From: Pantoea alhagi
Lineage (GTDB): Bacteria; Pseudomonadota; Gammaproteobacteria; Enterobacterales; Enterobacteriaceae
Assembly (NCBI RefSeq): GCF_002101395.1
Contig: NZ_CP019706.1
Location: 2,356,001 to 2,420,000, forward strand
Direction of reading: 5' to 3'
DNA length: 64,000 bases
The notes beneath the pieces were generated by a model. It was not told the origin of the DNA. It worked only from the letters and a program-made list of their open reading frames with translations, and made no database searches. The position numbers and the translations under genes are program-made. The stretch's first letter is position 1. Every line of letters begins with the position of its first letter. Of the stretch, positions 26,147 to 33,010 are shown in pieces.

Positions 26147-26920
26147 GTGGATAAGGGCGCAGCGCCGCAAGAGAGAAAGCAGTACCAGGAGATTGGCGAA
26201 CATTTGCGCCAGCAAATTGTGGCCGGGCTTTATCCGGTTGGCTCACGCTTACCGCCGGAGCGCCATCTTGCTGAGACGTGGGGCGTGAGCCGAACGATCG
26301 TTCGCGAGGCGTTGCTGATGCTGGAGCTGGAGGGAACGGTCGATATTCGTCAAAGTTCTGGCGTGTATGTGATGCGTATTCCCAGCGCCAGCAGCGATGA
26401 AGAGGAAGCTTTTTTCCGCAGCGATGTCGGCCCATTTGAGATGTTGCAGGCGCGTCAGCTGCTGGAGAGTAATATTGCCGCTTTCGCTGCGCGCATGGCG
26501 ACCAAAGCCGATATTGAGAATTTACGCCGTACGCTGGAACAGGAGCAGCGCGCAATTGCGCTGGATGATACCAGTCAGGATAACGATCGCTTGTTTCATC
26601 TTTTATTGGCGGGTGCGACGCAGAATCAGATGCTGATGGATACGGTAAAAAGTATCTGGCGGCATCATGAAAATAATCCACTGTGGCAGCAGTTGCGCAG
26701 GCATATTGAGACGCGCAGTTACCGTTTGAAGTGGCTGAGCGATCATCAGACGATTCTGGCCGCTTTGCGGCGACGCGATGTGATGGGAGCCTGGCAGGGC
26801 ATGTGGCAGCATCTGGAGAATGTGAAGAATACGCTAATGGAGCTGTCGGATGCCGATGCACCAGATTTTGATGGTTATCTGTTTGAGTCAGTGCCAATTT
26901 TTCAGGGTAAGCTGGTATGA
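26147..26920 (+). CDS. GntR-family regulator, FadR/FCD subgroup, UxuR/ExuR-like
   Basis: 257 residues from a GTG at 26147, with AAGGG about 9 bases upstream. The N-terminal winged helix (about 10-78) contains GSRLPPERHLAETWGVSRTIVREAL; the C-terminal FCD domain starts with GPFEMLQARQLLESNIAAFAA and ends with MWQHLENVKNTL and YLFES. These blocks line up with E. coli ExuR and UxuR. That family binds TTGGTATACCAA-type sites, and three such sites flank the start of this cluster. I infer that it controls the PTS genes, probably as a repressor relieved by a phosphorylated sugar. Confidence 0.88.
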   Translation: MDKGAAPQERKQYQEIGEHLRQQIVAGLYPVGSRLPPERHLAETWGVSRTIVREALLMLELEGTVDIRQSSGVYVMRIPSASSDEEEAFFRSDVGPFEMLQARQLLESNIAAFAARMATKADIENLRRTLEQEQRAIALDDTSQDNDRLFHLLLAGATQNQMLMDTVKSIWRHHENNPLWQQLRRHIETRSYRLKWLSDHQTILAALRRRDVMGAWQGMWQHLENVKNTLMELSDADAPDFDGYLFESVPIFQGKLV

Positions 26921-27375
26921 GCCGCTGGCATATTGTTCCGTTATCTGAGGCTCCGCAGTATCAGCCGCAGCTGGTGGAGTGGCTGTGGCAGGCGTTTGGC
27001 GATCAGCAGAGCCGCGCTTTTTTCGCCAGCGTGATAGAGAGCAGCGTGCGCGGTGCTGATTTCCCGCAGACGTTTGTGGCGCTGGATGGCGTGCGCCCCG
27101 TGGGGACGGTAGGCGTCTGGCGTTGCGATTTGATTAGCCGTCAGGATCTTTTCCCGTGGCTGGCGGCATTGTATGTGGATGAAAGCGCGCGCGGAAGTGG
27201 GTTAAGCGCGGCGCTGCAAAGTTATGCTGAAGCCTGGTGTCGGGCACGGGGTTTTCCGGATCTCTATTTGTATTCGTTGTGTGCGGATTATTATGAGCGT
27301 TTTGGCTGGCGTTATATCGGCGATGCGTTGGATTATCCGGATGTGGTGGTTCGCTTGTATCACAAGGCGCTGTGA
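26917..27375 (+). CDS. GNAT-family N-acetyltransferase
   Basis: 152 residues, starting inside the stop of the GntR gene (ATGA), so the two are translationally coupled. The acetyl-CoA-binding motif A is visible as LYVDESARGSGLSAALQ (Rx2GxG/L type), followed by YYERFGWR, typical of GNAT C-termini. The acceptor is unknown. Coupling to the regulator hints that it may act on a sugar or aglycone handled by the cluster, but this is speculative. Confidence 0.82.
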   Translation: MSRWHIVPLSEAPQYQPQLVEWLWQAFGDQQSRAFFASVIESSVRGADFPQTFVALDGVRPVGTVGVWRCDLISRQDLFPWLAALYVDESARGSGLSAALQSYAEAWCRARGFPDLYLYSLCADYYERFGWRYIGDALDYPDVVVRLYHKAL

Positions 27376-27393
27376 TAAGCGTTAGCGCGCGGG

Positions 27394-27480
27394 GTTTCAG
27401 TTCGTTCGGTCTCTGGCTGAGTTTAGGGTAGTTTCAGTCTGTTCGGCGGCTGGCTGAGTTTAGGGTAGTTTCAGTTCGCT
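27394..27480 (+). repeat. 37-bp tandem repeat, about 2.4 units
   Basis: Units start at 27394, 27431 and 27468, each beginning GTTTCAGT and (in units 1 and 2) ending GGCTGAGTTTAGGGTA. Units 1 and 2 differ at only a few positions; unit 3 breaks off into the palindromic element that follows. The array lies just after the GNAT gene. Confidence 0.85.
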
Positions 27481-27482
27481 CA

Positions 27483-27583
27483 GCGGCGGGCAGGCGCTGC
27501 GTAAAGACGTCGTGAACCCATCCCTGGGGACTCCGCCGCGTCATCCCTGACGCGGAGGCTTTACTCCGCTACCTGCCCGCCGC
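27483..27583. repeat. About 100-bp palindromic intergenic element, copy 2
   Basis: Perfect 12-bp terminal inverted repeats, GCGGCGGGCAGG (27483-27494) and CCTGCCCGCCGC (27572-27583), enclose two hairpins: CCGCGTCA/TGACGCGG (27536-27555, 4-base loop) and GCGGAG/CTCCGC (27552-27569). Bases 27501-27539 match the inverted copy at 12951-12989. No coding capacity is evident. This is a REP/MITE-like element; its family name is not known to me. The next 72 bases (27584-27655) show nothing distinctive. Confidence 0.75.
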
Positions 27584-27655
27584 TTCACTTGCTCTTGTGC
27601 CTTTTGCTGCCGCCTCACTCGCTCAGCACCGTATTGGGTCGGTGTTGAACATTAA

Positions 27656-28090
27656 TTACTTGTGCATATAATAAAATTCAACTTCATATTCATTGTCGCT
27701 TAAAACTATCACTCGATCAGGAGATGTAAAGGCTAATGAAAAATCATACGTCCCATTTATCGAAAATAGACTCAATATGAAAGCTGATAAATCTTCAACA
27801 CAAAGAGATATACAAACTTCCCCTACATAGAATATATTGCAGTTAATGTTTTTTTGCACATTCAGAGTACTTGCGAACAAACTAATTAGGGAATTAATAT
27901 TCAAAGGGATATTAAAAGATTTCCTTTCAATAAAATTATCAATTTTATTTATCTCCTTTAGCATTTTTCGATGCCATACGAAGTCATCCTCATGTAATAA
28001 CGATATTTTAAAGGAAGTCACACCATTCAACTTAGTAGCGTAACTTTTTGCTTTCGTTAAATTTAATTTGTTTTGTAAACTAATTTTCAT
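27656..28090 (-). CDS. Hypothetical protein, probable immunity protein
   Basis: 144 residues from the ATG at 28090, chosen because it overlaps the last 11 bases of the toxin gene, the usual toxin-immunity coupling; longer in-frame starts would run further into the toxin gene. The protein is small, acidic to neutral, soluble and has no signal peptide. I recognise no family. The DNA is strikingly AT-rich against its surroundings, a common trait of immunity genes. The function is inferred only from position. Confidence 0.55.
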   Translation of the reverse strand: MKISLQNKLNLTKAKSYATKLNGVTSFKISLLHEDDFVWHRKMLKEINKIDNFIERKSFNIPLNINSLISLFASTLNVQKNINCNIFYVGEVCISLCVEDLSAFILSLFSINGTYDFSLAFTSPDRVIVLSDNEYEVEFYYMHK

Positions 28091-29228
28091 AATAGATATG
28101 ATGATCGTAAGTTGCAGGGTCATTAATTTTCTGATACCTATCACTTTTGAAATCGTATGTTATAGGATCAGCGCCAGGTTTAGGTTGCCCTGCGTGTGCG
28201 TGAAGTCCAGTTGCCCTTGGGTCTGCCGTGTGTTCAACAACAACCTTTTTATGTCCGTAAGCATCAGTATATTCATAATATCGCCCATGCGAGCTTAAAT
28301 CTTCTGAATATTTGTAATTGGTTTGACCTCTTCGTTCAGGATCGTTTCCAACTTTCCATTGCCTGTGAGGTTGCTGAGAACGAGGAATGTCAGCAAGATC
28401 TTTTGCTTTATTTAATGCCTGGCGACGATTTCTTGATTCGCCATAAATAAGATCAAGTGGATCGCTAAGACGAGTGCGCTTTCCTGAAACTGCCCCCGGC
28501 TGATTTATCTTTTGCTGCCCTGATAATGCCTCCAGCTCCCGGGCGGTGTTTAGCCGCCTTATTCCCAGGATGGATGCCCCGGCAATGGCCACGCCCCTGG
28601 TGGTTTCATTCAGCACCTGATTATAGCCCGCAGGCGCCTCCCCACCAAGTTGTTCAGCCGTTTTACGGAACCCCTCAACGTTACCGTTGTAGATACCGCC
28701 TGCGGCCAGTAACCGGCCAACGTTTTTACTGTTAAGGGTATGGTAAACAGCCGGCTGGCTTCCTCCCCTGAGCTGCCCTGAAGAGGTGGGAGTGGGTTTT
28801 CCACCAGAATACCGGTAGTCGCGCTTACTCACCGCAAGATTGAACGCGGCGATGATGCTGTTTGCCCCGTCAAATCTGAACAGCGTCTTATCCCGGCAAA
28901 TAAGCATGCCGTTATCGTCGATGTAAAACAAACCGGCGGGCAGCACAGAGACATCATTCAGGCAGACAACCTCACCACGCTCCGTCAGGGCTTTCAGTTG
29001 TTCCTTTGAACGCCTTCCGTATTCGGGAAGCGTTGCGGCAAGCGGATGGGCGGATTTGGGGAAGATGTTGACGATGTAGAGCGAATTGTTCCAGCGGTCA
29101 TCAAACCGGTAGTCCTGTTCGATGTGTCGCCATGCCGCAAGAGGGCTGATAATCCGTTCAAATGATGCAGGGGCAAGGGTATCCCGTGACAGGCAGATAA
29201 GGCGGTTCCCTGGCAGACTCGCTCCCAT
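28080..29228 (-). CDS. Polymorphic toxin with C-terminal HNH/EndoVII-like nuclease tip (putative)
   Basis: 382 residues from the ATG at 29228, which has AGGA 8 bases upstream; an ATG at 29237 adds three residues but sits against that site. The N-terminal 260 residues are unrecognised and GC-normal, with a hydrophobic glycine/alanine stretch (RGVAIAGASILGI) near 210-225. The last 110 residues are AT-rich and carry IPRSQQP (281-287), VVVEHT (329-334), LHAHAG and the terminal YDHHIYY, a histidine pattern resembling nuclease tips of Rhs-type effectors. No signal peptide, PAAR, VgrG, Rhs core or CDI partner is present, so the delivery route is unknown. An immunity-like gene follows with overlap. 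Confidence 0.6.
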   Translation of the reverse strand: MGASLPGNRLICLSRDTLAPASFERIISPLAAWRHIEQDYRFDDRWNNSLYIVNIFPKSAHPLAATLPEYGRRSKEQLKALTERGEVVCLNDVSVLPAGLFYIDDNGMLICRDKTLFRFDGANSIIAAFNLAVSKRDYRYSGGKPTPTSSGQLRGGSQPAVYHTLNSKNVGRLLAAGGIYNGNVEGFRKTAEQLGGEAPAGYNQVLNETTRGVAIAGASILGIRRLNTARELEALSGQQKINQPGAVSGKRTRLSDPLDLIYGESRNRRQALNKAKDLADIPRSQQPHRQWKVGNDPERRGQTNYKYSEDLSSHGRYYEYTDAYGHKKVVVEHTADPRATGLHAHAGQPKPGADPITYDFKSDRYQKINDPATYDHHIYYEN

Positions 29229-29280
29229 ATTAAACATCCTGTTTAATTTATGTGCGCGGGGAGTTTACGCTATGCATGAA

Positions 29281-29325
29281 CAAAAAAACAAACATCTACT
29301 CATTAACGTCAGGTAGATGCTTGTT
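29281..29325 (-). terminator. Terminator of galR
   Basis: Read on the minus strand, a 13-bp stem with one mismatch (complements of 29313-29325 and 29287-29299) encloses a 13-base loop and runs into a T-rich tail. It lies 41 bases after the galR stop and before the toxin gene. Confidence 0.75.
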
Positions 29326-29365
29326 CTGTTGGCCCTGAGTGATAGTCACTGTTATTACATTCTTT

Positions 29366-30367
29366 TTAACCCGGCGGGCTAACAGAATGCCTGCGCACCA
29401 GCGTGGGGTTAAACGTATTTGTCACTTCCGGCAGCGGCTGATTATTTGCTAACGCTAATGCCAGCTCGGCAGCCTGCTGCGCCATCGTCACAATCGGGTA
29501 ACGGATGGTAGTTAAACGCGGGCGTACATAGCGCGACACCAGCACATCATCAAAGCCAATTAACGACATCTCCTCCGGCACGCGAATGCCATTATCGCTC
29601 AGCACGGCTAACGCACCCGCCGCCATCGAATCGTTATAACAGGCGACGGCGGTAAAATTTCGTCCGCGACCTAACAGCTCTGTCATCGCCTGCTCGCCGC
29701 CCACCTCGTCCGGCTCGCCAAATGCCACCAGCCGATCGTTACAGGGCAAACTGTGCTCCTTCAGCGCATCGTAATAACCCTGCAAACGCTCCTCGGCATC
29801 GGAAATCGTATGCGTCGAACAGATAAAGGCGATCTGATCGTGGCCCTGCTGAATCAAATGCCGCGTTGCCAGCCAGGCGCCATAACGATCGTCCAGCGCA
29901 ATACAGCGCTGCTGAAAAGCAGGCAAGGAGCGGTTAAGCAGCACCATGCCTGGCATCTGCTGCATCAGCTTCTCCAGCTCCTCGTCAGGGATCTTCTTGG
30001 CATGTACCACCAACGCCGCGCACCGATGACGCATTAGCTGCTCAATCGCCTGCCGCTCTTTAACTTCATTATGATAACCATTACCAATCAGCAAAAAATT
30101 GCCGGTCTGCCAGGCAATCTCATCAACGGCCTTCACCATCGCACCGAAAAACGGGTCGGAAACATCACCAACAACTAAACCTATGGTCTCCGTCGACTGC
30201 TGCGCCAGCGCACGCGCGTTAGCGTTCGGGTGATATTGCAACTCCTCCATCGCGCTAAACACCGCCAGACGAGAATTTTCACTGGCCTTGGGCGAATTAT
30301 TGATAACGCGAGAGACGGTGGCGACAGAAACACCCGCCAGTTTGGCGACATCCTTTATCGTAGCCAT
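29366..30367 (-). CDS. galR: Galactose operon repressor GalR
   Basis: 333 residues. LacI-family DNA-binding domain (IKDVAKLAGVSVATVSRVIN) and a periplasmic-binding-protein-like domain. Long blocks match E. coli GalR rather than GalS: NSPKASENSRLAV, IGLVVGDVSDPFFGAMVKAVDE and ELLGRGRNFTAVACYNDSMAAGA. It represses gal genes until galactose binds. Its usual neighbours lysA and aas lie on either side but are pushed apart by accessory genes. A good GalR operator lies 18-33 bases upstream of its start. Confidence 0.96.
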   Translation of the reverse strand: MATIKDVAKLAGVSVATVSRVINNSPKASENSRLAVFSAMEELQYHPNANARALAQQSTETIGLVVGDVSDPFFGAMVKAVDEIAWQTGNFLLIGNGYHNEVKERQAIEQLMRHRCAALVVHAKKIPDEELEKLMQQMPGMVLLNRSLPAFQQRCIALDDRYGAWLATRHLIQQGHDQIAFICSTHTISDAEERLQGYYDALKEHSLPCNDRLVAFGEPDEVGGEQAMTELLGRGRNFTAVACYNDSMAAGALAVLSDNGIRVPEEMSLIGFDDVLVSRYVRPRLTTIRYPIVTMAQQAAELALALANNQPLPEVTNTFNPTLVRRHSVSPPG

Positions 30368-30384
30368 GAATAGAGAACCTTCCG

Positions 30385-30400
30385 GGGTAAACGCTTACAC
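30385..30400. promoter_or_regulatory. GalR operator upstream of galR
   Basis: On the minus strand GTGTAAGCGTTTACCC matches the GalR/GalS consensus GTGNAANCGNTTNCAC at all but one defined position. It lies just upstream of galR and in front of the divergent BisC-like gene, suggesting autoregulation and possibly effects on that neighbour. Confidence 0.8.
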
Positions 30401-30551
30401 ATACCAAGAGTGTTGCGGAAAAGACCCACAAGTTCAACCGCACAGAATGTCAGCCCCGTCGCAAAGCGCGCCGATTATTGCGCTTTTATTTTTCATGCGG
30501 GAAAAGCTACTATGCCTCTCTTTACCTTTCGCTGACGCCTGCGCCCGCACG

Positions 30552-32828
30552 ATGACGATCAAAAAAGTTCCACATCTCGCCCACTGGGGCGCCTTTACCG
30601 CCGTAACCGAAAATGGCCGCCTTATCGGCTGCGAACCCTTTTTTGCCGACAGCAATCCTTCACCGATGCTGCAAACCATCCCGCAACTGGTCTATTCGGA
30701 CAAACGTATTCAGCAGCCGATGGTGCGTCGCTCCTGGTTAAAGGCGCGGGAAAACAGCGATCGCACGCTGCGTGGACGTGAGGATTTCATCGCGGTGGAC
30801 TGGGAAACTGCGCTTGATCTGGTAGCAGAGGAAAATCAGCGCGTGCGCGAGCGTTACGGCGCCAGCGGCATCTTCACTGGATCCTATGGCTGGTCTTCAG
30901 CTGGACGGGTAAACCATGCGCGAACGCTGGTCCGGCGCTTTTACTTCAACGGCGGCGGCGGGGTTGATCAAACAGGTAACTACAGTTGGGGCTCTGCACA
31001 ATTCTTCCTGCCTTATGTGATCGGCACTTATATGCCGCTGACCGGACGCGTAACCGACTGGCCGAGCGTTATCGAACATGCGGAAGTGGTGTTGGCTTTT
31101 GGCGGTCTTGCGCTGAAAAATGCGCAGGTTGCATCGGGCGGAGCGGGCGAACATACCCTGAAACCAGCCCTGAAGCAGCTGGCGCGAAAAGGCACACGCG
31201 TTATTAACGTCAGTCCGCTACGCGATGATTGTCCCGCCTTCCTGAATGCCGACTGGATCGCGATTCGCCCCAACACGGATGTTGCTCTGATGCTGGCGCT
31301 GGGTTATGAAATTGAACGCCTTGGCGCGGCGGATCGTGACTTCCTTGATAGTCACTGCGTTGGTTATCCGCAGCTGCGGGCGTATCTGCTGGGACAAAGC
31401 GACGGCATAGCGAAAACGCCGCAGTGGGCCAGCGCCATTACCGGCGTGCCGGCGGAACGCATCGCCGGGCTGGCGCGTCAGCTGGCGGGTAAACGCAGCT
31501 TTATCACCTGTTCCTACGCGGTACAGCGCGCGCATCGCGGTGAACAACCTTACTGGATGATGATTGCGCTCTCCGCCATGCTGGGACAGCCGGGCCTGCC
31601 GGGTGCGGGCTTCTCGTTTGGGCATGGATCCATGAACAGCGTAGGCAATCCCAGAATCGATACGCCTGCACCGCAGTTGCCCACCGGACCTAACCCGGCC
31701 GGGCTGGCGATCCCGGTTGCGCGCATTTGCGATATGCTGCTGCAACCTGGCGAAAGCTATGCCTTTCAGGGAAAAACGCATCACTATCCAGATATTCATC
31801 TGATGCACTGGGCGGGCGGTAATCCTTTCCATCATCATCAGCAGCTCAACCGGCTGGTTGAGGGCTGGCAGCGGCCAGATACGATTATTGTGCAGGACAT
31901 TGTCTGGACGGCGGCGGCGAAAATGGCCGATATCGTCCTGCCAGTGACCACTACCCTTGAGCGTAACGATATTGGCGGATCTTCGCGCGATCGCTATGTT
32001 TTCGCCATGCATCAGGCGGTTGCCCCACAACATCAGGCGCGTAACGATTTCGATATTTTCGCCGATCTGGCGGAGCGCCTCGGCTATCGCGAGCGCTTCA
32101 CTGAAAACCGTAATGAGATGCAATGGATCGCCCATCTTTACCGGCAGTGCGGTGAAGCGCAGCAGCACAAAGGGGTGCAGTGGCCGTCATTTGAGCAGTT
32201 CTGGCAGCGCGGCTATGCCGAAGTGCCAGCCAGCGAGCGCGACTATGTTTTTATGTCTGACTTTCGCGCCGATGCTCAGGCCAGCCCGCTGAAAACACCC
32301 AGCGGAAAAATTGAGCTATTTTGTCAGGCTATTGCGGATTATCAACTGGACGACATGGCGGGGCATCCGGAGTGGCGCGCGCCGCAGGAGTGGCTGGGCA
32401 GTGAACAGGCGGATCGTTTTCCACTGCATCTGATCTCTGTTCAGCCCGCAGATCGCTTGCACAGCCAGCTTGATGCAACGCCAAACGTCCAGGCGAATAA
32501 AACCGCCGGTCATGAAACGCTGTGGATGCATCCGCAGGATGCAACGGCACGCGGCATCAGCGATGGCGATGAAATCGAGGTGTTTAACGCGCGAGGCATG
32601 ATGCTGGCCGGGGTGCAACTGAACCCTGGCCTGGCACCCGGCGTGGTGGTCATCTCTACCGGTGCCTGGTTCGACCCGGGCTTTGGCGGAGCCTGGCAAC
32701 CCTGGGATCGTGCCGGGAATCCTAATGTACTGACGCTGGATATTGGTACCTCGCTATTAACGCAGGGGCCAAACGCAATGTCCTGCCTGGTAGAGATCCG
32801 TCAGCGGAAAACATTGCAAAAGAGCTGA
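30552..32828 (+). CDS. BisC/TorA-type molybdopterin oxidoreductase
   Basis: 758 residues from the ATG at 30552; 777 in E. coli BisC. A DMSO-reductase-family enzyme: GSYGWSSAGR and GNYSWGSAQ place a serine as likely molybdenum ligand, and the C-terminal domain has PADRLHSQLD and DGDEIEVFNARG, as in biotin/methionine sulfoxide reductases. There is no Tat signal and no N-terminal Fe-S cysteine cluster, fitting the cytoplasmic BisC class. The start is uncertain because no Shine-Dalgarno is seen; an upstream in-frame ATG at 30495 exists. It is divergent from galR, and this insertion is not present at the E. coli locus. Confidence 0.85.
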   Translation: MTIKKVPHLAHWGAFTAVTENGRLIGCEPFFADSNPSPMLQTIPQLVYSDKRIQQPMVRRSWLKARENSDRTLRGREDFIAVDWETALDLVAEENQRVRERYGASGIFTGSYGWSSAGRVNHARTLVRRFYFNGGGGVDQTGNYSWGSAQFFLPYVIGTYMPLTGRVTDWPSVIEHAEVVLAFGGLALKNAQVASGGAGEHTLKPALKQLARKGTRVINVSPLRDDCPAFLNADWIAIRPNTDVALMLALGYEIERLGAADRDFLDSHCVGYPQLRAYLLGQSDGIAKTPQWASAITGVPAERIAGLARQLAGKRSFITCSYAVQRAHRGEQPYWMMIALSAMLGQPGLPGAGFSFGHGSMNSVGNPRIDTPAPQLPTGPNPAGLAIPVARICDMLLQPGESYAFQGKTHHYPDIHLMHWAGGNPFHHHQQLNRLVEGWQRPDTIIVQDIVWTAAAKMADIVLPVTTTLERNDIGGSSRDRYVFAMHQAVAPQHQARNDFDIFADLAERLGYRERFTENRNEMQWIAHLYRQCGEAQQHKGVQWPSFEQFWQRGYAEVPASERDYVFMSDFRADAQASPLKTPSGKIELFCQAIADYQLDDMAGHPEWRAPQEWLGSEQADRFPLHLISVQPADRLHSQLDATPNVQANKTAGHETLWMHPQDATARGISDGDEIEVFNARGMMLAGVQLNPGLAPGVVVISTGAWFDPGFGGAWQPWDRAGNPNVLTLDIGTSLLTQGPNAMSCLVEIRQRKTLQKS

Positions 32829-32842
32829 TAAATCACATAGCT

Positions 32843-32908
32843 GGTTACATTTTGCGGGCAACTGTTGCGAATCATTGATAGCCGCCCCTCTCTGCCGCTT
32901 GGTACATT
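32843..32908 (+). promoter_or_regulatory. Candidate OmpR-dependent promoter of the Omr-type sRNA
   Basis: GTTACATTTT (32844-32853) and GTTGCGAATC (32864-32873) resemble OmpR half-sites spaced 20 bp apart. TACATT (32903-32908) can serve as -10 for a start at 32915. No good -35 is present, as expected for an activated promoter. Confidence 0.45.
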
Positions 32909-32914
32909 TTAAGT

Positions 32915-32988
32915 CCCAGAGGTATTGATGGGTGAACATCAACAAGTTTTTGATTACACCAACCTGCGCAGATGCGCAGGTTTTTTTT
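32915..32988 (+). ncRNA. omrA: OmrA/OmrB-family small RNA
   Basis: The 5' end CCCAGAGGTATTGATGGGTG is the conserved seed of E. coli OmrA and OmrB (one base differs), and the 3' end is their terminator: AACCTGCGCA and TGCGCAGGTT flank a 2-base gap and run into eight Ts. The RNA would be about 74 bases, shorter than OmrA (88) or OmrB (82). In E. coli these OmpR-activated Hfq RNAs lower outer-membrane proteins and ompR itself, and their genes lie between aas and galR, as here. Only one copy is visible instead of the tandem pair. The call of OmrA rather than OmrB is arbitrary. Confidence 0.93.
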
Positions 32989-33010
32989 GCCCGCATTAAG
33001 GTCATGGACC

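Noticed and set aside
26133..26897. 254-codon open frame antisense to the GntR gene
   Set aside because: The plus-strand frame has clear HTH and FCD domains; this one is low-complexity Pro/Ser/Arg-rich shadow.
27394..27583. Possible CRISPR array
   Set aside because: Units are contiguous tandem copies with no unique spacers, and no cas genes are present.
30288..30551. 88-codon N-terminal extension of the BisC-like protein
   Set aside because: The extension overlaps the galR coding end and the GalR operator and has no signal-peptide or Tat motif; homologues start near 30552.
31218..32168. 316-codon open frame on the minus strand
   Set aside because: Entirely antisense to the BisC-like gene; composition is typical of a shadow frame rich in Arg, His and Gln.
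32757..33005. 82-codon minus-strand frame over the Omr region
   Set aside because: The sequence is explained by the sRNA seed and terminator on the plus strand; the frame has no coding features.
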